DNA of 64,000 nt from Thiomonas delicata (lineage in GTDB: Bacteria; Pseudomonadota; Gammaproteobacteria; Burkholderiales; Burkholderiaceae_C), in assembly GCF_900088825.1 (NCBI RefSeq), contig NZ_LT592170.1, positions 980,852-1,044,851 on the forward strand, in the 5' to 3' direction. Shown one piece after another: positions 1 through 7,932 of this stretch (positions within the stretch are counted from its first letter, which is position 1; every line of letters begins with the position of its first letter). A program made the position numbers and the translations under genes. The notes under the pieces are model-generated. The model did not search any database. It was not told where the DNA came from and worked only from the letters and a program-made list of their open reading frames with translations.

Positions 1-396
1 CAGGCGCTGCGCGGTCCAGGCCAGATGATCGCCTTCCTCGCGCGAGGCGCGCAGGAAATGCGCACGCAAGCTCGGCTCGCGCGCCACCAGCGCCTGGCCT
101 TGGTACAGGGCCTGGGCGCAAATCTCCCCAACGTGGTTCACGCGCATCAGCGCGCCCGAGAGCCGGCGGTCGGCATCGCACATAGGCATCGGCGCCTGGT
201 TCGTTGCAGGGCAGTCGGAGGTCGACGCGGGGTTGGCGCCGGGCTCGTGGGGATATGGCAAGGGCCGTGCGGCCGGCGTCACACCGGACAAGGTTTTCAG
301 TGCATTGTCCACCGCCGTCAGCAAGCGGTCGGCCGGTGGGGGCAGCGCGCCCGCGGGACCCGCGGACACGTTGCGGCAGGAAGCCAGGTTGGGCAT
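1..396 (-). CDS. coq7: 2-nonaprenyl-3-methyl-6-methoxy-1,4-benzoquinol hydroxylase (Coq7), N-terminal part
   Basis: This is the start of a minus-strand gene cut by the left window edge; the frame is open down to base 1. The translation carries the Coq7 N-terminal pattern: an ADRLLTAVDNALKTL segment, then GALMRVNHVGEICAQALYQG and later EEGDHLAWTAQRL, in which E (of GEICAQ) and EExDH are metal ligands of the di-iron ferritin-like fold. Coq7 is a membrane-associated di-iron monooxygenase that hydroxylates demethoxyubiquinol in ubiquinone synthesis. The start is taken as ATG at 396, which leaves about 35 residues before the conserved helix; ATGs at 189 and 183 lie too far in. The C-terminal half with the second EExxH motif is outside the window. 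Confidence 0.85.
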   Translation of the reverse strand, partial: MPNLASCRNVSAGPAGALPPPADRLLTAVDNALKTLSGVTPAARPLPYPHEPGANPASTSDCPATNQAPMPMCDADRRLSGALMRVNHVGEICAQALYQGQALVAREPSLRAHFLRASREEGDHLAWTAQRL

Positions 397-787
397 GGAC
401 GATCTCGATGCAAATGGACTTGCCGCAAGCATAGGCGCTTCGCTTTCCGGGATGGCGGCGTGGAATCGGGCTGCCGGGCGGGAGAGGCGAGGCACTCCCG
501 TTCCATGCGTCAGGCAAAGTGCGCCGGAAGGCTGCGATAGACCGATGGAAGCCGTTTTGATCTTGTTGCGCAGGTGCAACGAGCAAGGACGATTCTGGAG
601 ATGCAGGAAAAGGATGCCTTGCAACACGGGGTCTTGGATGCTGAAATGCGGTTAACTCCCATCCCGGAGTTGGCGAGTGCGGCGCCCCGGCTTCGAGCCG
701 AGTCGCCTTGCTACGCAGCGGTAGGCTGCCATGCGGCAACCGCAATGCAGCAATCGTTTTGTCCAACAATTTTCTGGAGATGTATCA
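397..787. other. Intergenic region between coq7 and the porin gene
   Basis: About 390 bases lie between the divergent coq7 and porin starts. Short reading frames here lack family motifs and ribosome binding sites. A small inverted repeat (GTTGC, 6-base spacer, GCAAC) sits at 565-580. I found no convincing -35/-10 pair, although promoters for both genes should be here. The porin ribosome binding site (GGAG) ends about 8 bases before its ATG. Confidence 0.5.
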
Positions 788-1942
788 ATGAAAAAATCAC
801 TACTCGCACTGGCCGTGTTCGGTGCCTTTTCCGGCGCTGCCTTCGCGCAAAGCAATGTCCAGCTGTACGGCATCATTGATGTTGGCGTGACCCATTACAC
901 CGGCCTGAAGCCCGCTGGTACGCCTGCGGCTGGTCAGACCACGAGTTCGACCGGTCTCAGCTCCGGCGTGCAAAGCGCCTCGCGCATCGGCGTGAAGGGT
1001 ACCGAGGACCTCGGCGGCGGCCTGAATGCTTTCTTTGACGCCGAAACCGGTTTCTGCGCGGCGGGTACCAACCAGGACGGCACCACCACCCAAACAGCTG
1101 GGAATCAGACTTACTGCACCGGCGGTGGCTTCATGCAGCGCCAGGCTTTCGTCGGTTTGGCTGGCAACTTCGGTACCCTGTCACTCGGTCGCCAGTACAC
1201 GCCGCCCTTCACGAACGAAGCCAATATGGACCCGTTCGGTTTCGGTTTGACCGGGGATATTGCCAATCTGTCGCTGGTTGGCCGCTATGGGCTGTACCGT
1301 GCCAACCAGGCTGCGGCGTATGTAACCCCGGATATGGGCGGATTTAAAGGGACTGTTGCTTACTCATTTGCACCCGGCAATGCGGGTACCGTCCCGACGG
1401 CAAGCGGTCCTGGTTCCAACGTTTCCCGCGCCATCAGCTTGAACGGTCAGTACGGCAATGGTCCCATCACGGCCGGCCTGAACTATACACAAGTGACAAA
1501 TGTGTACCAGAACCCGACCACGTTCGTCAACGACGGCAAACTGAAGGGCTGGCAACTGTATGGCGCCTACGACTTCGGCGTGGCCAAGGTTTCCGGTATT
1601 TATGAGGACGCCAAGCAGGATTACTATTCCGGCGACCAGAAATTCTGGATGCTGGGCGCCACAGTGCCCGTCGGCCCTGGCGCGATCCTGGTGTCGTATA
1701 GCCAACTCAAGAATAGTTTGGTTGCTCAAGGCAGCACTGCTCCTGAAGCGGGTACGGCCAAGCAGTACGCACTCGGCTACACCTACTCGCTGTCCAAGCG
1801 CACCAACCTGTATACCTCGTACGCCCACATCAGCAACGACGTTGGCACCGCCTTCGCGGTTGGCTCCTCCACCGACAGCTTTGCCGGTGTCTTGGGCCAG
1901 GGTTCCAGCGGCTTCGCTCTGGGTATCCGCCACCAGTTCTGA
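788..1942 (+). CDS. Gram-negative general porin (betaproteobacterial OmpC-like family)
   Basis: A 384-residue outer-membrane porin. It begins with a Sec signal peptide (MKKSLLALAVFGAFSGAAFA, cleavage before QSNVQLYG) and then the hallmark start of the first beta strand, SNVQLYGIIDVGV. Other family signatures are SRIGVKGTEDLGGGLNAFFDAETGF, a QRQAFVGLAGNFGTLSLGRQYTP segment, and a C-terminal strand ending in phenylalanine (GIRHQF), the Bam recognition signal. It should form a trimeric 16-strand channel for small hydrophilic solutes. The ATG at 788 follows a GGAG box; an in-frame start at 731 would bury the signal peptide. GC content and codon use are slightly lower than in neighbours, usual for abundant porins. 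A strong terminator follows directly, so it is probably monocistronic. Confidence 0.93.
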   Translation: MKKSLLALAVFGAFSGAAFAQSNVQLYGIIDVGVTHYTGLKPAGTPAAGQTTSSTGLSSGVQSASRIGVKGTEDLGGGLNAFFDAETGFCAAGTNQDGTTTQTAGNQTYCTGGGFMQRQAFVGLAGNFGTLSLGRQYTPPFTNEANMDPFGFGLTGDIANLSLVGRYGLYRANQAAAYVTPDMGGFKGTVAYSFAPGNAGTVPTASGPGSNVSRAISLNGQYGNGPITAGLNYTQVTNVYQNPTTFVNDGKLKGWQLYGAYDFGVAKVSGIYEDAKQDYYSGDQKFWMLGATVPVGPGAILVSYSQLKNSLVAQGSTAPEAGTAKQYALGYTYSLSKRTNLYTSYAHISNDVGTAFAVGSSTDSFAGVLGQGSSGFALGIRHQF

Positions 1943-1972
1943 TCAGCGCAAGCTGTTTGGTCCTGATTTGAA

Positions 1973-1995
1973 AGCCGCCTTCGGGCGGCTTTTTT
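1973..1995 (+). terminator. Rho-independent terminator of the porin gene
   Basis: AGCCGCC, a TTCG tetraloop and GGCGGCT form a perfect 7-bp hairpin, followed by a run of T (1990-1995). It lies 30 bases after the porin stop codon. Confidence 0.9.
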
Positions 1996-2092
1996 ACGGG
2001 ATTGACGGCTCATGGAACTGGTTGATGTTGGGATGCTTGATTCCGTTTTCGCTCGATTCCGCATCCATGGCGCCGGCGCGATGCGCAGGCGC

Positions 2093-2989
2093 TCACGTCT
2101 TCCCGGCATCTACGGCCGTGTAATGGTGCTGCTTGATGGCCTCGGTGAAGCGCATCCGGGTATGGCTGGCGCGTTCGATCAGGCCGACATGGCGTTGAAC
2201 GTCGATTCCGGGCAAGGTGAGCACGCGCAGCGAGCGGTCGGTCGCCCAGTTGACGTTGGCCAGGCGCGGAACGATCGAGACGCCGAAGCCCTGGCGCACG
2301 ATTTCGATCATCGCTTCGACCGAATTCAGCTCCATCTCGTCCGACGTCGAGACGTCGCAGCGGCGCAGCACCTCGTTCACCAGGTGGCCGGTCCACGTGT
2401 GCCGGTCGAAGCGGATGAACGGCGCTTGGCGCAGCATGTCCAGCGGTTCGTCCGGCAATGCGAACTGCGCACGGCGTGGAACGATCAGCACCATGGCTTC
2501 GGTGTACAGCGGTGTCCAGCGCAGGCTGGAGGCCAGCGGGCGGGGGGACTTGGTCACCACCGCGGCGTCGAGTTCGCCGCGCTCGACGCGATCCGCGAAA
2601 TCGCTTGAAAGGCCGGCCAAGATCTTGACCTTCAGCCGAGGATGCTGCCGCTTGACTGCGCGCAGCGCGTCGGCGAACGCTCCCATCAGCGCCGAGACCA
2701 ACGCGCCGACGACGACGGTTCCCGACAACGCGTCTGGGTCGGCCTCGGCCACCAGGGAGTCGTAGAGCAGCACCAGTTGCTCGATGCGAGGCGCCATGGC
2801 CCGGCCCGCGGTGTTCAGCACGACCGAGCGCGGGCCGCGGTCAAACAGCGCCTGCTCGAGGCTTTGCTCAAGCGATCGCATCTGCAATCCGACCGCGGCC
2901 GGGGTGAGACCGACTTCCCGTCCTGCCGCGGTAAAGCTGCCATGCCGGACGACGGCCAGAAAAGTCTTGAAGCTGCGGATCGAGGACAT
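2093..2989 (-). CDS. LysR-family transcriptional regulator
   Basis: A 298-residue LysR-type protein. The N-terminal winged helix-turn-helix is clear (SFKTFLAVVRHGSFTAAGRE... LTPAAVGLQMRSLEQSLEQALFDRG), followed by a hinge and a two-lobed effector domain (GTVVVGALVSALMGAF onwards). I chose ATG 2989, six residues before the first helix, as normal for the family; an in-frame GTG at 3058 would add 23 residues. It is divergent from the sdh-like/fumarase operon starting at 3185, the classical arrangement for a LysR protein acting on its neighbour, and a palindrome lies in the shared region. The inducer is unknown; a C4-dicarboxylate is a reasonable guess. Confidence 0.85.
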   Translation of the reverse strand: MSSIRSFKTFLAVVRHGSFTAAGREVGLTPAAVGLQMRSLEQSLEQALFDRGPRSVVLNTAGRAMAPRIEQLVLLYDSLVAEADPDALSGTVVVGALVSALMGAFADALRAVKRQHPRLKVKILAGLSSDFADRVERGELDAAVVTKSPRPLASSLRWTPLYTEAMVLIVPRRAQFALPDEPLDMLRQAPFIRFDRHTWTGHLVNEVLRRCDVSTSDEMELNSVEAMIEIVRQGFGVSIVPRLANVNWATDRSLRVLTLPGIDVQRHVGLIERASHTRMRFTEAIKQHHYTAVDAGKT

Positions 2990-3088
2990 GGACTGGTGGC
3001 TTCGGATGGGCGCGATGTCGTGTCGCGCCGAGGCTTCGGCGGCAGAAGCGGTTTTCACGGGCCTGCATCCGCAATACTAAAGTTTTTC

Positions 3089-3106
3089 TTGTTCTTGACG
3101 AAACAA
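3089..3106. promoter_or_regulatory. Inverted repeat, candidate LysR operator
   Basis: TTGTT and AACAA arms are separated by 8 bases in the divergent region between the LysR gene and the sdh-like operon. A TTGACG sequence (3095-3100) inside it could be a -35 box for the rightward operon, but no good -10 follows. Binding is inferred only from position and symmetry. Confidence 0.4.
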
Positions 3107-3184
3107 AGGTTCGCTTTTCTTTTTTAACGCGGCTGGCCACAATGGCCTCACATTGAGACGCTGCCGACACCGCGCGCGAACCCT

Positions 3185-3910
3185 ATGGCCGACAAAAACT
3201 CTTCCCTGCGTGTCTCGATCTGGCGTGGCAAGGACCAAGGTCGTTTCGCCAGCTACGACGTCCCGAAACTGGAAAGCCAGACGGTGCTCGACGTCGTCAG
3301 CTATGTTCAGCGCCAGCTCGACCCCAGCCTGAGCTATCGCTACGCCTGCCGCGTGGGCATGTGCGGTTCGTGCGCCATGACGGTCAACGGCGTGGCGCGC
3401 TGGACCTGCCGCACGCATGTGGCCAAGGTCGCGCGCGACGGGGCGCTGGAGATCGCGCCGTTGTCGAATCTGCCGGTGATCAAGGATCTGGTCACCGACA
3501 TGCGGGAATTTTTCGACAAGTGGGCGCGCGCGATGGGCCGCTTCCAGGGCGGCAGGACGCGCTCCGACGCGTTCGCGCGTGTCGATCCGGCCAGTCGCGA
3601 ACGCCGCGCCGCCGACGCCGGCATCGAGTGCATCGGCTGCGGCGTGTGCTACGCATCATGCGACGTGGTCGGTTGGAGACCGGAGTTCCTGGGGCCGGCG
3701 GCGCTGAACCGCGCCTGGACCCTGGTCAACGACGTGCGCGACGTGCAGCGCGACGAGCGGGTGCGGGCGACCTCGGGCGACAGGGGCTGTCACGCTTGCC
3801 ATACCCAAGGCTCATGTACCCTGCGCTGTCCGAAATCGATCGCGCCGACCGCCGGCATCGCCGGGCTCAAGCGCCTCGCGCTGGGCGGCAGCTCCGTGGG
3901 CCGGCGATGA
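3185..3910 (+). CDS. Succinate dehydrogenase/fumarate reductase iron-sulfur subunit
   Basis: A 241-residue SdhB/FrdB-type electron-transfer subunit. The N-terminal plant-ferredoxin domain has the [2Fe-2S] ligands C55, C60, C63 and C75 (motif CRVGMCGSCAM). The C-terminal helical domain has C149, C152, C155 and C159 (CIGCGVCYASC) for [4Fe-4S], and C202/C205/C211/C215 near CHTQGSCTLRCP for the third cluster. Electrons would pass between the flavoprotein coded at 6139-7890 and the membrane quinone site. It is the first gene of the operon and overlaps the next by ATGA. The usual betaproteobacterial order is sdhCDAB, so this is probably a second, specialised complex. No Shine-Dalgarno is obvious before the ATG. 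Confidence 0.9.
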   Translation: MADKNSSLRVSIWRGKDQGRFASYDVPKLESQTVLDVVSYVQRQLDPSLSYRYACRVGMCGSCAMTVNGVARWTCRTHVAKVARDGALEIAPLSNLPVIKDLVTDMREFFDKWARAMGRFQGGRTRSDAFARVDPASRERRAADAGIECIGCGVCYASCDVVGWRPEFLGPAALNRAWTLVNDVRDVQRDERVRATSGDRGCHACHTQGSCTLRCPKSIAPTAGIAGLKRLALGGSSVGRR

Positions 3911-4248
3911 GCGCGCGCATGCAGGTGCGGCTGTGGCTGTGGCAGCGCATCAGCGCCGCGCTGCTGGCGCCGCTGGTGCTGATCCACCTGGGCACCATCA
4001 TCTACGCGGTGCACGCGGGGCTGAGCGCCGCGGCCATCCTCGGGCGCCTGCACGGCAACCTGTGGTTCGGCGGCTTCTACGCGCTGTTCGTGCTGGCCTG
4101 CGCGGTGCACGCGCCGATCGGCGTGGCGAAGATGGCCGAGGAATGGCTGGGCTGGCGCGGCGCAAGGGTGACGTCGCTGGCCGCGGTCTTCGCCCTGCTG
4201 CTGCTGGCGGGCGGGCTGCGCGCGGTTTACGGCGTGGTGCTGTCATGA
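3907..4248 (+). CDS. Small membrane anchor of the succinate dehydrogenase/fumarate reductase-like complex (first)
   Basis: A 113-residue hydrophobic protein starting at an ATG that overlaps the stop of the iron-sulfur gene (ATGA). Three membrane segments can be seen, around residues 10-32, 42-67 and 82-110. Histidines lie near membrane edges (LVLIHLGTIIYAVH and ACAVHAPIG), suitable as haem b or quinone-site ligands. The N-terminal RLWLWQRISAALLAPLVLIH resembles SdhC/FrdC anchors. Its role is to hold the catalytic subunits to the cytoplasmic membrane. Which of the two anchors corresponds to SdhC or SdhD is not certain. The long in-frame extension upstream lies inside the iron-sulfur gene and is not used. 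Confidence 0.75.
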   Translation: MSARMQVRLWLWQRISAALLAPLVLIHLGTIIYAVHAGLSAAAILGRLHGNLWFGGFYALFVLACAVHAPIGVAKMAEEWLGWRGARVTSLAAVFALLLLAGGLRAVYGVVLS

Positions 4249-4601
4249 AGCGCCGCAACGACTTTCGCGCCCGCAACCACCCGGCCTACTGGGCCTTCTG
4301 GCTGCACCGGGTCTCGGGCCTGCTGCTGGCCTTGTTTTTGCCGCTGCATTTCTGGGCCCTGGGCCAGGCACTGCACGGCGCGGCGGCGCTGCAGAATTTC
4401 CTGGGCCTGGCCGAGCAGCCGCTGTTCCGCTTCGCCGAGTGGGGGCTGGTGATGCTGCTGGCGCTGCACATGACCGGCGGCATCCGCCTGCTGCTCATCG
4501 AGTTCGCGCCGTGGTCCGGCCTGCGTCAGGACTGGATCGCGGTGGCGCTGGGCGCGGCGGCCGCCGCGGGCATGGCTTTCGCGCTGGCCCTGCTCGGTTG
4601 A
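4245..4601 (+). CDS. Small membrane anchor of the succinate dehydrogenase/fumarate reductase-like complex (second)
   Basis: A 118-residue membrane protein, again joined by an ATGA overlap. It contains the cytochrome b556 anchor pattern HRVSGLLLALFLPLHFWALG, and a later ALHMTGGIRLLLIEF; H in LPLHFW and in ALHMTG are candidate haem ligands, and the HRVSG serine is typical of quinone sites. Three transmembrane helices are predicted by eye. Translational coupling with the two preceding genes suggests fixed stoichiometry. It ends 33 bases before the fumarase genes. Confidence 0.78.
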   Translation: MKRRNDFRARNHPAYWAFWLHRVSGLLLALFLPLHFWALGQALHGAAALQNFLGLAEQPLFRFAEWGLVMLLALHMTGGIRLLLIEFAPWSGLRQDWIAVALGAAAAAGMAFALALLG

Positions 4602-4634
4602 GCGCGCCAAGCAAATCTAGCGAGGAAATCCGGC

Positions 4635-5510
4635 ATGAACATCGATCTGCAGACCATCGAGGACACAGCGCGCGAGCTCTATATACGCGCGCTCAAGGTG
4701 CTGCCGCCCGACATCAAGCAAGGCTTCGCGCAACGCCTCGGCAGCGAAAGCGTGCCGCGCGCGCAAGGTGTGCTCAGGACCATGGTGACGAACATCGAGG
4801 TCGCCGAGCGCACCGACAACCTGCTGTGCCAGGACACCGGCGTGCCGATCTACAAGCTGCGCATCGGCGGCGGCGTCGAGGTCGACGGTCATGCGCTGAA
4901 GATGGCGATCCGACGCGGCTGCGAGCGGGCCACGCGCGAGTACCCGCTGCGTTCGTCGGTGGTGCACCCGCTGACGCGCCGCAACGAGCACACCTCCTGC
5001 GGGATCGAGGTGCCGGTGATTCACATCGATTTCGTCGAGACGCGGGACTTCCTCGACATCGAAATGATCCCCAAGGGCAGCGGCTCGGAAAACAACTCGT
5101 TCCTGAAAATGGCGACCCCTGCGGAGGGCATCGACGCCATCAAGACCTTCGTCGTCGACTGCGTGGTCGCCGCCGGCGGCAAGACCTGTCCGCCGACCAT
5201 CGTGGGCGTCGGTCTGGGCGGTACGTCGGATCTGTGCGTCGCGCTGGCCAAGTGTGCGGCCACGCGGCCGCTGGGCACCCGCTGCAGCGACGCGGACGGC
5301 GCACGCCTCGAGGCTGAGCTGTCGCACGCGGTCAACCAACTCGGGATCGGGCCGCAGGGGCTCGGTGGCGACTCCACCGCCTTTGCCGTGCATATCGAAC
5401 TGGCGGCCACGCACATCACGATGAACCCCGTCGCCGTGAACATGCAGTGCCATTCCGCCCGGCGCGCCCGGGCCAGCTTCACGCCGGCCGGCGTTCACTA
5501 CGGATTCTGA
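4635..5510 (+). CDS. Class I fumarate hydratase / L(+)-tartrate dehydratase, alpha subunit
   Basis: A 291-residue alpha subunit of a two-subunit [4Fe-4S] hydro-lyase. The three cluster cysteines are visible at C65 (LLCQDTGVP), C185 (GGKTCPPTIVGVGLGGT) and C272 (NMQCHSARR), spaced as in the TtdA/FumA N-terminal domain. The reaction is reversible hydration of fumarate to (S)-malate, or dehydration of a related hydroxy-acid such as tartrate. The setting between anchor and flavoprotein genes of a fumarate/succinate oxidoreductase makes fumarase the better reading. The beta subunit follows after 2 bases. The ATG is preceded by GAGG. Confidence 0.88.
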   Translation: MNIDLQTIEDTARELYIRALKVLPPDIKQGFAQRLGSESVPRAQGVLRTMVTNIEVAERTDNLLCQDTGVPIYKLRIGGGVEVDGHALKMAIRRGCERATREYPLRSSVVHPLTRRNEHTSCGIEVPVIHIDFVETRDFLDIEMIPKGSGSENNSFLKMATPAEGIDAIKTFVVDCVVAAGGKTCPPTIVGVGLGGTSDLCVALAKCAATRPLGTRCSDADGARLEAELSHAVNQLGIGPQGLGGDSTAFAVHIELAATHITMNPVAVNMQCHSARRARASFTPAGVHYGF

Positions 5511-5512
5511 TC

Positions 5513-6127
5513 ATGGCCCACCACGAACTGAACACCCCGGTCAGCGAGGCGCAGGTGCGCGCGCTGCTGGCGGGCGACACGGTGACCCTGCAGTCCACGC
5601 TGTTCGGTATCCGCGATGCGACCCAGATCCACATGTTCGACCGCGGGCGCACGACCCGTTTCGATCTGCATGGGCACGCCGTGATCCACACCGCGCCCAA
5701 CGTGCGCCGGGTCGCGCACAGCCCCGAGTTTCCGGCCGGCTACGCGCCGGTGTGCATTGGCACGACGACCTCGGACCGCATGGAACGCTTCACGTGGCCG
5801 CTGATGCAGCAGCATGGCGTGCGCATGATCGTCGGCAAGGGCGGACTGCGCGCCGGCTCGCTCGAGGCCTTCGCCAAACTTGGCGGCGCGTACCTGGCCA
5901 TCGTCGGCGGCACGGCGGCCCTGGAGAGCACATGGATCGAGCGGATCGAGGACGTCGACCTCGACGACCTGAACCCGGAATCGCTGTGGAAGTTCCACAT
6001 CCGTGATTTCGGGCCGCTGCTCGTGGCGATGGACAGCCACGGCAACAGCCTGTACGACGACGTGAGGCACGACGTGCAGGAACGCCGTGTCCGCGTGCTG
6101 GCCGAGCTTGGCGTGAGAACGGCGTGA
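5513..6127 (+). CDS. Class I fumarate hydratase / L(+)-tartrate dehydratase, beta subunit
   Basis: A 204-residue beta subunit matching the C-terminal half of long class I fumarases (TtdB/FumA-C). Recognisable parts are VTLQSTLFGIRDATQIHMFDRG near the N terminus, TTTSDRMERFTWPLM, and the substrate-binding MIVGKGGLR loop, then an AYLAIVGGTAAL segment. It pairs with the alpha subunit immediately upstream to form the active site. The start ATG 5513 lies 2 bases after the alpha stop; the longer upstream frame overlaps the alpha gene. The stop overlaps a possible GTG start of the flavoprotein gene, so coupling is likely. Confidence 0.88.
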   Translation: MAHHELNTPVSEAQVRALLAGDTVTLQSTLFGIRDATQIHMFDRGRTTRFDLHGHAVIHTAPNVRRVAHSPEFPAGYAPVCIGTTTSDRMERFTWPLMQQHGVRMIVGKGGLRAGSLEAFAKLGGAYLAIVGGTAALESTWIERIEDVDLDDLNPESLWKFHIRDFGPLLVAMDSHGNSLYDDVRHDVQERRVRVLAELGVRTA

Positions 6128-6138
6128 GGCCCGCGCAC

Positions 6139-7890
6139 ATGGACCTGAAGCGGATCGACACCGACATCCTGATCCTCGGTTCGGGTGGCGCCGGGCTGTT
6201 CGCAGCGCTGCATGCGCACCAAGCCGACCCTCGGCTGTCGATCACGGTCGCGGTCAAGGGCCTGCTGGGCAAGTGCGGTTGCACGCGCATGGTGCAGGGG
6301 GGCTACAACGTCGCGCTCGCCCAGGGCGACTCGGTCGAGCGCCACTTCATGGACACCATCGAGGGCGGCAAGTGGCTGTCCAACCAGGATCTGGCCTGGA
6401 CCCTGGTGACCAAGGCGGTGGAGCGCATCCACGAGCTTGAAAACGAACTCGGCTGCTTTTTCGATCGCAACCCGGACGGCACCGTGCACCAGAAGGCCTT
6501 CGCCGGGCAGACCTTCGACCGCACGGTGCACAAGGGCGACCTGACCGGGATCGAGATCATCAACCGCCTGGCCGAGCAGGTCTGGGCGCGCGGCATCGAC
6601 CGGCTCGAGGAGCACCGCGCGGTCGAACTGATCAAGACCGCCGACGGCAGCGCGCTGGCCGGCGTGCTGATGATCGACCTGCGCAGCGGCACGTTCGTGT
6701 TCGTGCGCGCCGGCGCGGTGCTGCTGGCCACCGGCGGCGGACCGACCATGTACAAATTCAACACGCCGTCGGGCGACAAGAGTTGCGATGGCCTGGCCAT
6801 GGCGTTACGCGCCGGGCTGGCGCTGCGCGACATGGAAATGGTGCAGTTTCACCCCACCGGGCTGTTGGCGGGCGCGCACACGCGCATGACCGGGACCGTG
6901 CTCGAGGAGGGCCTGCGTGGCGCGGGAGGCTGGCTGCTCAACGGCCGGGGCGAGCGTTTCATGCACAACTACGATCCGCGCGGCGAGCGCGCCACGCGCG
7001 ACATCGTCTCGCGCGGCATCTTCGCCGAGATGCGCGCTGGGCGCACCTCGCCCAATGGCGGCGTGTACATCCAGATGGCCCACCTCGGCGCGGACCAGGT
7101 CAGGCGGCAGTTCAAGGGCATGGTCGAGCGTTGCGCCGACTGCGGTTTCGACCTGGCCGGCGGCAAGGTCGAGGTCGTGCCCACTGCGCACTACATGATG
7201 GGTGGCGTGGTGTTCCGCCCGGACTGCAGCACCGAACTGCACGGCCTGTTCGCCGCCGGCGAGGACACCGGCGGGGTGCATGGCGCCAACCGCCTGGGCG
7301 GTAACGGCGTGGCCAATTCGACGGTCTTCGGCGGCATCGCCGGCGAAACCATGGCGCTGTGGGTGCGGGCCAACCCGGGCCAGCGCGAGCCGGATCTGGC
7401 GGCGATTCAGCGCAGCATCGCTGAACACGAGGCCCCGTTCATGCAAAAGCCGGGTGATCTCGACGCGATCCGCGAGGCGCTATACGGCTGCATGTGGGAA
7501 GACGTCGGCATTCTGCGCGACGCGAACGGACTGGCGCGGGCCCAGGCCCGGTTGGCCGAACTGGAAGGCGAACTGGCCGTGGCTGGCGTGGCTGATGGCG
7601 AGCGTGCCTACAACCTGAGCTGGCACGACTGGCTCAATCTGCGCAACCTGATCGCGGTCAGCCGCGTGATTGCGGCGGCGGCGGCCAGCCGGGAGAATTC
7701 GCGCGGCGCGCATTTTCGCGAGGACTTTCCGGATCCCGGCGAACTCGCCACGTCGACCTACAGCGTCGCGCGCCAGGAGGGTGAGCGGGTTGCGGTGTCG
7801 CGTGATCCCGTGGTGTTCTCCCGCGTCCGGCCCGGACAGACCCTGTTGGACCACATCGAACCGGCACAGGCGAACGTGGCCGCGGGGTGA
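6139..7890 (+). CDS. Succinate dehydrogenase/fumarate reductase-like flavoprotein subunit
   Basis: A 583-residue SdhA/FrdA-family flavoprotein. The FAD Rossmann motif (DILILGSGGAGLFAALHA) opens the protein. Catalytic and dicarboxylate-binding motifs follow: MVQFHPTGL, TVLEEGLRGAGG, TAHYMMGGVVF, HGANRLGGNG. It would interconvert succinate and fumarate with the iron-sulfur and anchor subunits of the same operon. Unusually, where SdhA/FrdA have SHT with the histidine bound covalently to FAD, this protein reads GCTRMVQGG, so Cys (residue 48) stands at the histidine position. In studied enzymes, loss of that histidine spares fumarate reduction but abolishes succinate oxidation. I use ATG 6139 (GAGG 10 bases upstream); GTG 6124, overlapping the fumarase stop, is an alternative. 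Its place last in the operon is also unusual. Confidence 0.88.
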   Translation: MDLKRIDTDILILGSGGAGLFAALHAHQADPRLSITVAVKGLLGKCGCTRMVQGGYNVALAQGDSVERHFMDTIEGGKWLSNQDLAWTLVTKAVERIHELENELGCFFDRNPDGTVHQKAFAGQTFDRTVHKGDLTGIEIINRLAEQVWARGIDRLEEHRAVELIKTADGSALAGVLMIDLRSGTFVFVRAGAVLLATGGGPTMYKFNTPSGDKSCDGLAMALRAGLALRDMEMVQFHPTGLLAGAHTRMTGTVLEEGLRGAGGWLLNGRGERFMHNYDPRGERATRDIVSRGIFAEMRAGRTSPNGGVYIQMAHLGADQVRRQFKGMVERCADCGFDLAGGKVEVVPTAHYMMGGVVFRPDCSTELHGLFAAGEDTGGVHGANRLGGNGVANSTVFGGIAGETMALWVRANPGQREPDLAAIQRSIAEHEAPFMQKPGDLDAIREALYGCMWEDVGILRDANGLARAQARLAELEGELAVAGVADGERAYNLSWHDWLNLRNLIAVSRVIAAAAASRENSRGAHFREDFPDPGELATSTYSVARQEGERVAVSRDPVVFSRVRPGQTLLDHIEPAQANVAAG

Positions 7891-7932
7891 CCCCGGCAAC
7901 CCGTGGCGCCATGCCGTGGGGGTCGGCCGCCG

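Noticed and set aside
25..655. Several plus-strand frames at the left edge
   Set aside because: The minus strand encodes the Coq7 N terminus through 1-396; the plus frames show no motif and arise from GC bias.
4635..6127. L(+)-tartrate dehydratase (TtdAB) rather than fumarase
   Set aside because: The family cannot be split by motif reading, but the genes sit inside an SDH/FRD-like operon that would make or use fumarate; no tartrate transporter is adjacent.
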